Source: Bimastos eiseni | Taxonomy: Eukaryota; Annelida; Clitellata; Crassiclitellata; Lumbricidae | Direction: 5' to 3' | Assembly: GCA_959347315.1 (NCBI GenBank) | Contig: OY365806.1 | Location: forward strand, 23,202,900-23,266,899 | DNA length: 64,000 bases | In this document: piece by piece, positions 61,804 to 64,000 of the stretch | How the letters are laid out: every line of letters starts with the position of its first letter | Numbering within the stretch: position 1 is the stretch's first letter | Position numbers and translations under genes: made by a program | The notes under the pieces: generated by a model | The model's input: the letters and a program-made list of their open reading frames with translations, nothing else | Told to the model about the DNA's origin: nothing | Database searches by the model: none

Positions 61804-61931
61804 CTTTTGCATATGCTGTCAAATAAATCAGTTGGGTTAACAGCTTTTTGACTGCCTTTCTGCACTTCATCACTCATCCTCGAATAAAACTTAACCAACG
61901 ATTGAGTCAGTGGCCCGATTTCTTTAGGTTC
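61804..61931 (-). CDS. USP16/USP45: USP16/45-like exon (GPLTQSL)
   Basis: 42 codons plus two bases; reads EPKEIGPLTQSLVKFYSRMS and NPTDLFDSICK. Acceptor TTTCAG/gaacct. The donor AAAAG/gtatac directly meets the mariner end, so donor bases after GTA come from the transposon. Confidence 0.92.
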
Positions 61932-62570
61932 CTGAAACACATCAAAACGTCAACAATTTAGTGGTCAATTTTGAACTGCAAGACGTAATGAGAATTTAGA
62001 GAAATTTTAAAAGTACGCGAATATTATCATTAATAATGACTTGCGTTTGAATTGCGCAAGTACATTGATTGGATAACCCGAACTAACTGAAGCCAACTAC
62101 CAGGTCCGGCAGTTGCTGGCACGTATACCATCTTGTTCATTTTGAAAATTTTATTTAAATGTGCGACTAGAAACTATTTTTTGCTATGAAATCGCCAGTA
62201 ATGATCACCAGCAACAAAAAGCTGCGTTGAACAAAGTAAGAATTTGCTTCGAGCATTTCAAAGGAACATGTAAATGTCGCAAGTGAAAGACTACAAAGAG
62301 GACCAAGCATTTATCCTAGAGTTGAAATTTTGTCTACCACTTAAATTTGTGGCAGGTTAGAACTACATGATTGTAATAACATGTAAACTTTGCAAAGAAA
62401 CCTTGATTCTGAACTTCACTTAGAAGTGAAATTTAAATGGTATATGTTGCTCGAGTTTACTAATGAAAGCTGAAGAGGCTTCTTTATAGGATACATGTAA
62501 GAAAAATGAAATCCTGGCTTTAATCAGAGAAGACATTTTCAAGATAATTAGGATGTTGCAGCAAAACTAC
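61932..62570 (-). other. USP intron
   Basis: 639 bp, AT-rich; nothing recognised. Confidence 0.8.
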
Positions 62571-62615
62571 CTTCACTTTAAGAGTATCACGTAGCAGACC
62601 AGTCTGGTTTAAATT
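62571..62615 (-). CDS. USP16/USP45: USP16/45-like 45-bp exon
   Basis: 15 codons, NLNQTGLLRDTLKVK, equal to the QNLSQTPVLRELLKEVK stretch that directly follows the catalytic Cys box in USP16. Acceptor TTTTAG/aattta, donor GTGAAG/gtagtt. It is the first exon of the gene inside the window (reading right to left). Confidence 0.88.
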
Positions 62616-62895
62616 CTAAAACAAAATGAGCTGATGTAATGACATTTTAATGACAAGAATAATTTATAAACAAACGTAAACTCGAATGTCGTCCATAAGA
62701 GTTCCCATCATAAAATGCGCTGTCTTTGGACAATAGGCATGATACTTTGCACTGGCTTCATATTGCAAAGCGCATCGGCTATAGAATAGCTGCGCTAGTC
62801 TGGTGATGACTTCTTGGCTCTGCACCGGCATACACACAGCGCTACAGTATCCTAGCTGCACTGCTTCAGATTTGACTGAGCTAGTCGGTATCCGA
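62616..62895 (-). other. USP intron, inner part
   Basis: No Cys-box exon found here; an 87-residue minus-strand frame has no family likeness. Confidence 0.6.
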
Positions 62896-63895
62896 TAAAA
62901 ATGTCGCAATAAAAATGTCGCAATCAAAGTATCGCAATTAAAAATATCGCAAGTTAATAATGTCGCACAATAGGCCTAACAATATCGTCAATCAAAATGT
63001 GGCATATGTATAAATTCTGCTAAAGTGGAATATATATAAATTCTGCTTAAGTGGAAGCTTTAGTGGAAGCTGGATCGGTGAAAATAATCGTGCTTAAGTT
63101 GAAACTGGATTGACCCAAAGAATTATGTTCAACTAGAAGCTGTATTGATGAAAAATTTATTCTTCAATCCAGCTTCTATTTAGGCAATATTTCTTTCATT
63201 AATCCAACTTCAATTAGAAGACTTTTTATTTCATCAATCCAGCTTCTATTTAAGCAATATTTCTTTCATCGATCCAGCTTCTAGTTGAGCCTAAAACTTT
63301 GTGTCAATCCAATTTCAACTTGAGCATGATTAATTTCCCGCGCTTCCACTTCAGCAGAAGTTTCTAATCGATACTGCTCCTACTTAACCATGATTCTGTT
63401 CATCAATGCAGCTTCTCATTAAAGAAAATTATTTTCAATACTCCAACTTCTGATTAGGCCTAAACAAGTAATCATAAAACATTGCCTCAATGCAGCGTCT
63501 AATTAAACAAGATTATATTAATTATTCAAGCTTTGACTTAAGCAAGGATTCCTTTCATCAGTTCAGCCTCTATTCCAAATTGGGAGAGCATGATAGTTGC
63601 AAGAAAATGCCAAAATAAACTATGGTTTACCAAAGTTCGTTATACGCACAAACAGACATATTTCGCATTATAAATAAAAAATAATATAATTATTAGTAAT
63701 TAAAATGGCTAACATAATGCGACATTTTGACTGACGATATTATTATCGTGCGACTTTTTTAACGTGCGACCTTTGTATTGCGACATTTTGACTTGTGATA
63801 TTACTAGCGTGCGACATTATAAACGTGAGACATTTTTGATTGCGACACTTTGATTGCGACATTTTTATTCGCGACATTTTCCTTGCGACTTTTTC
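62896..63895. mobile_element. Foldback-like element with repeat-array arms
   Basis: The left arm (62896-63005) is a run of ATGTCGCAAT-type units; the right arm (63715-63895) carries the reverse complement ATTGCGACAT-type units. Between them a 35-bp unit (AATCCAGCTTCTATTTAAGC then AATATTTCTTTCATC) repeats many times: in reverse orientation at about 63040-63150 and forward at about 63155-63570. Such nested inverted arrays are the hallmark of foldback elements. No protein coding. Confidence 0.75.
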
Positions 63896-64000
63896 AAATT
63901 GAACCGAGCTATTCAAGGACCCAGTGCTCTTCGTTCTACGTCTGGTTGCGAGCACCTGGTCCCCGTGTTCTAGCACCTTAACATAGCAACATCGCCCATT
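63896..64000. other. Right edge, nothing recognised
   Basis: Sequence after the foldback element; no exon of the USP gene visible. Confidence 0.4.

Larger units (their letters stand above)
50496..62615 (-). other. USP16/USP45: USP16/USP45-type ubiquitin hydrolase gene, 3' part
   Basis: Eight minus-strand exons (45, 128, 85, 99, 298, 95, 87 and 429 bp) join in phase to 421 codons plus stop. The order of blocks matches human USP16 and USP45: NLNQTGLLRDTL, GPLTQSL, DSHELLRHLLDGLR, FGG, CEKC and CAAC (zinc-binding fingers), EPLLDISLPI, ILTLHLKRF, EHSGSLNGGHYVAYVK (catalytic His box), WFRISD and QAYLLFYERF. These enzymes are cysteine proteases that remove ubiquitin (USP16 from histone H2A; USP45 in DNA repair). 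The Cys-box exon and any zf-UBP domain are beyond the right edge. Unlike human USP16, the insert inside the fingers is short (about 50 residues against some 200 as I recall) and the tail after YERF runs about 27 residues further. USP16 versus USP45 cannot be decided. Confidence 0.92.

Noticed and set aside
62664..62927. Candidate Cys-box exon of the USP gene
   Set aside because: The 87-residue minus-strand frame lacks GNTCF or a similar motif, and its start lies in the foldback element.

Overview
This is a stretch of animal (metazoan) nuclear DNA. It has intron-split genes with GT-AG junctions, tRNA-derived SINEs, several LINE clades, hAT and mariner transposons and many microsatellites. Gene content and the very frequent short motif TAGGCCTA in the non-coding DNA fit an invertebrate, most likely a marine deuterostome such as an echinoderm. 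That organism call is an inference from gene family likeness and repeat style, not a proof.

Three protein genes can be supported. (1) At 1192-1389 (+) lies the last coding exon of a synaptotagmin-1-type gene (end of the C2B domain); the rest of that gene is off the left edge. (2) From 15885 to 43383 (+) lies a complete LATS/Warts kinase gene, the core kinase of the Hippo pathway. I join eight coding exons whose phases all agree, giving 1115 codons. The MOB-binding region, AGC-type kinase domain, activation-loop serine and C-terminal hydrophobic-motif threonine are intact; the N-terminal UBA domain known from vertebrate LATS is eroded or missing. (3) From 62615 down to 50496 (-) lie the last eight coding exons of a USP16/USP45-type ubiquitin hydrolase (421 codons, phases agree); the exon with the catalytic cysteine lies beyond the right edge.

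Layout: 1-1.4 kb synaptotagmin end; 1.4-15.8 kb intergenic, with SINEs, a 1.35 kb inverted-repeat element (6381-7730), a LINE relic (9.27-10.5 kb) and unassigned sequence; 15.8-45.4 kb LATS, with introns of about 9.7 kb (intron 1) and 9.5 kb (intron 6) carrying LINE pieces, SINEs, a 1.3 kb hAT element with target-site duplication and simple repeats; 46.5-48 kb a second LINE relic; 48-50.5 kb intergenic and the presumed USP 3' UTR; 50.5-64 kb the USP gene, whose introns hold an RLE-like LINE end, a long inverted repeat, mariner remnants, a hAT nested in a mariner, an element with dispersed AAATGTGAGCAC motifs and a foldback-like element.

I see no operon, CRISPR array, phage or other prokaryotic system, and no functional tRNA or rRNA gene. 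The most rewarding items are the mariner end forming part of a USP splice donor, the degraded UBA region of LATS, the nested transposons, and the foldback-like element at 62.9-63.9 kb.
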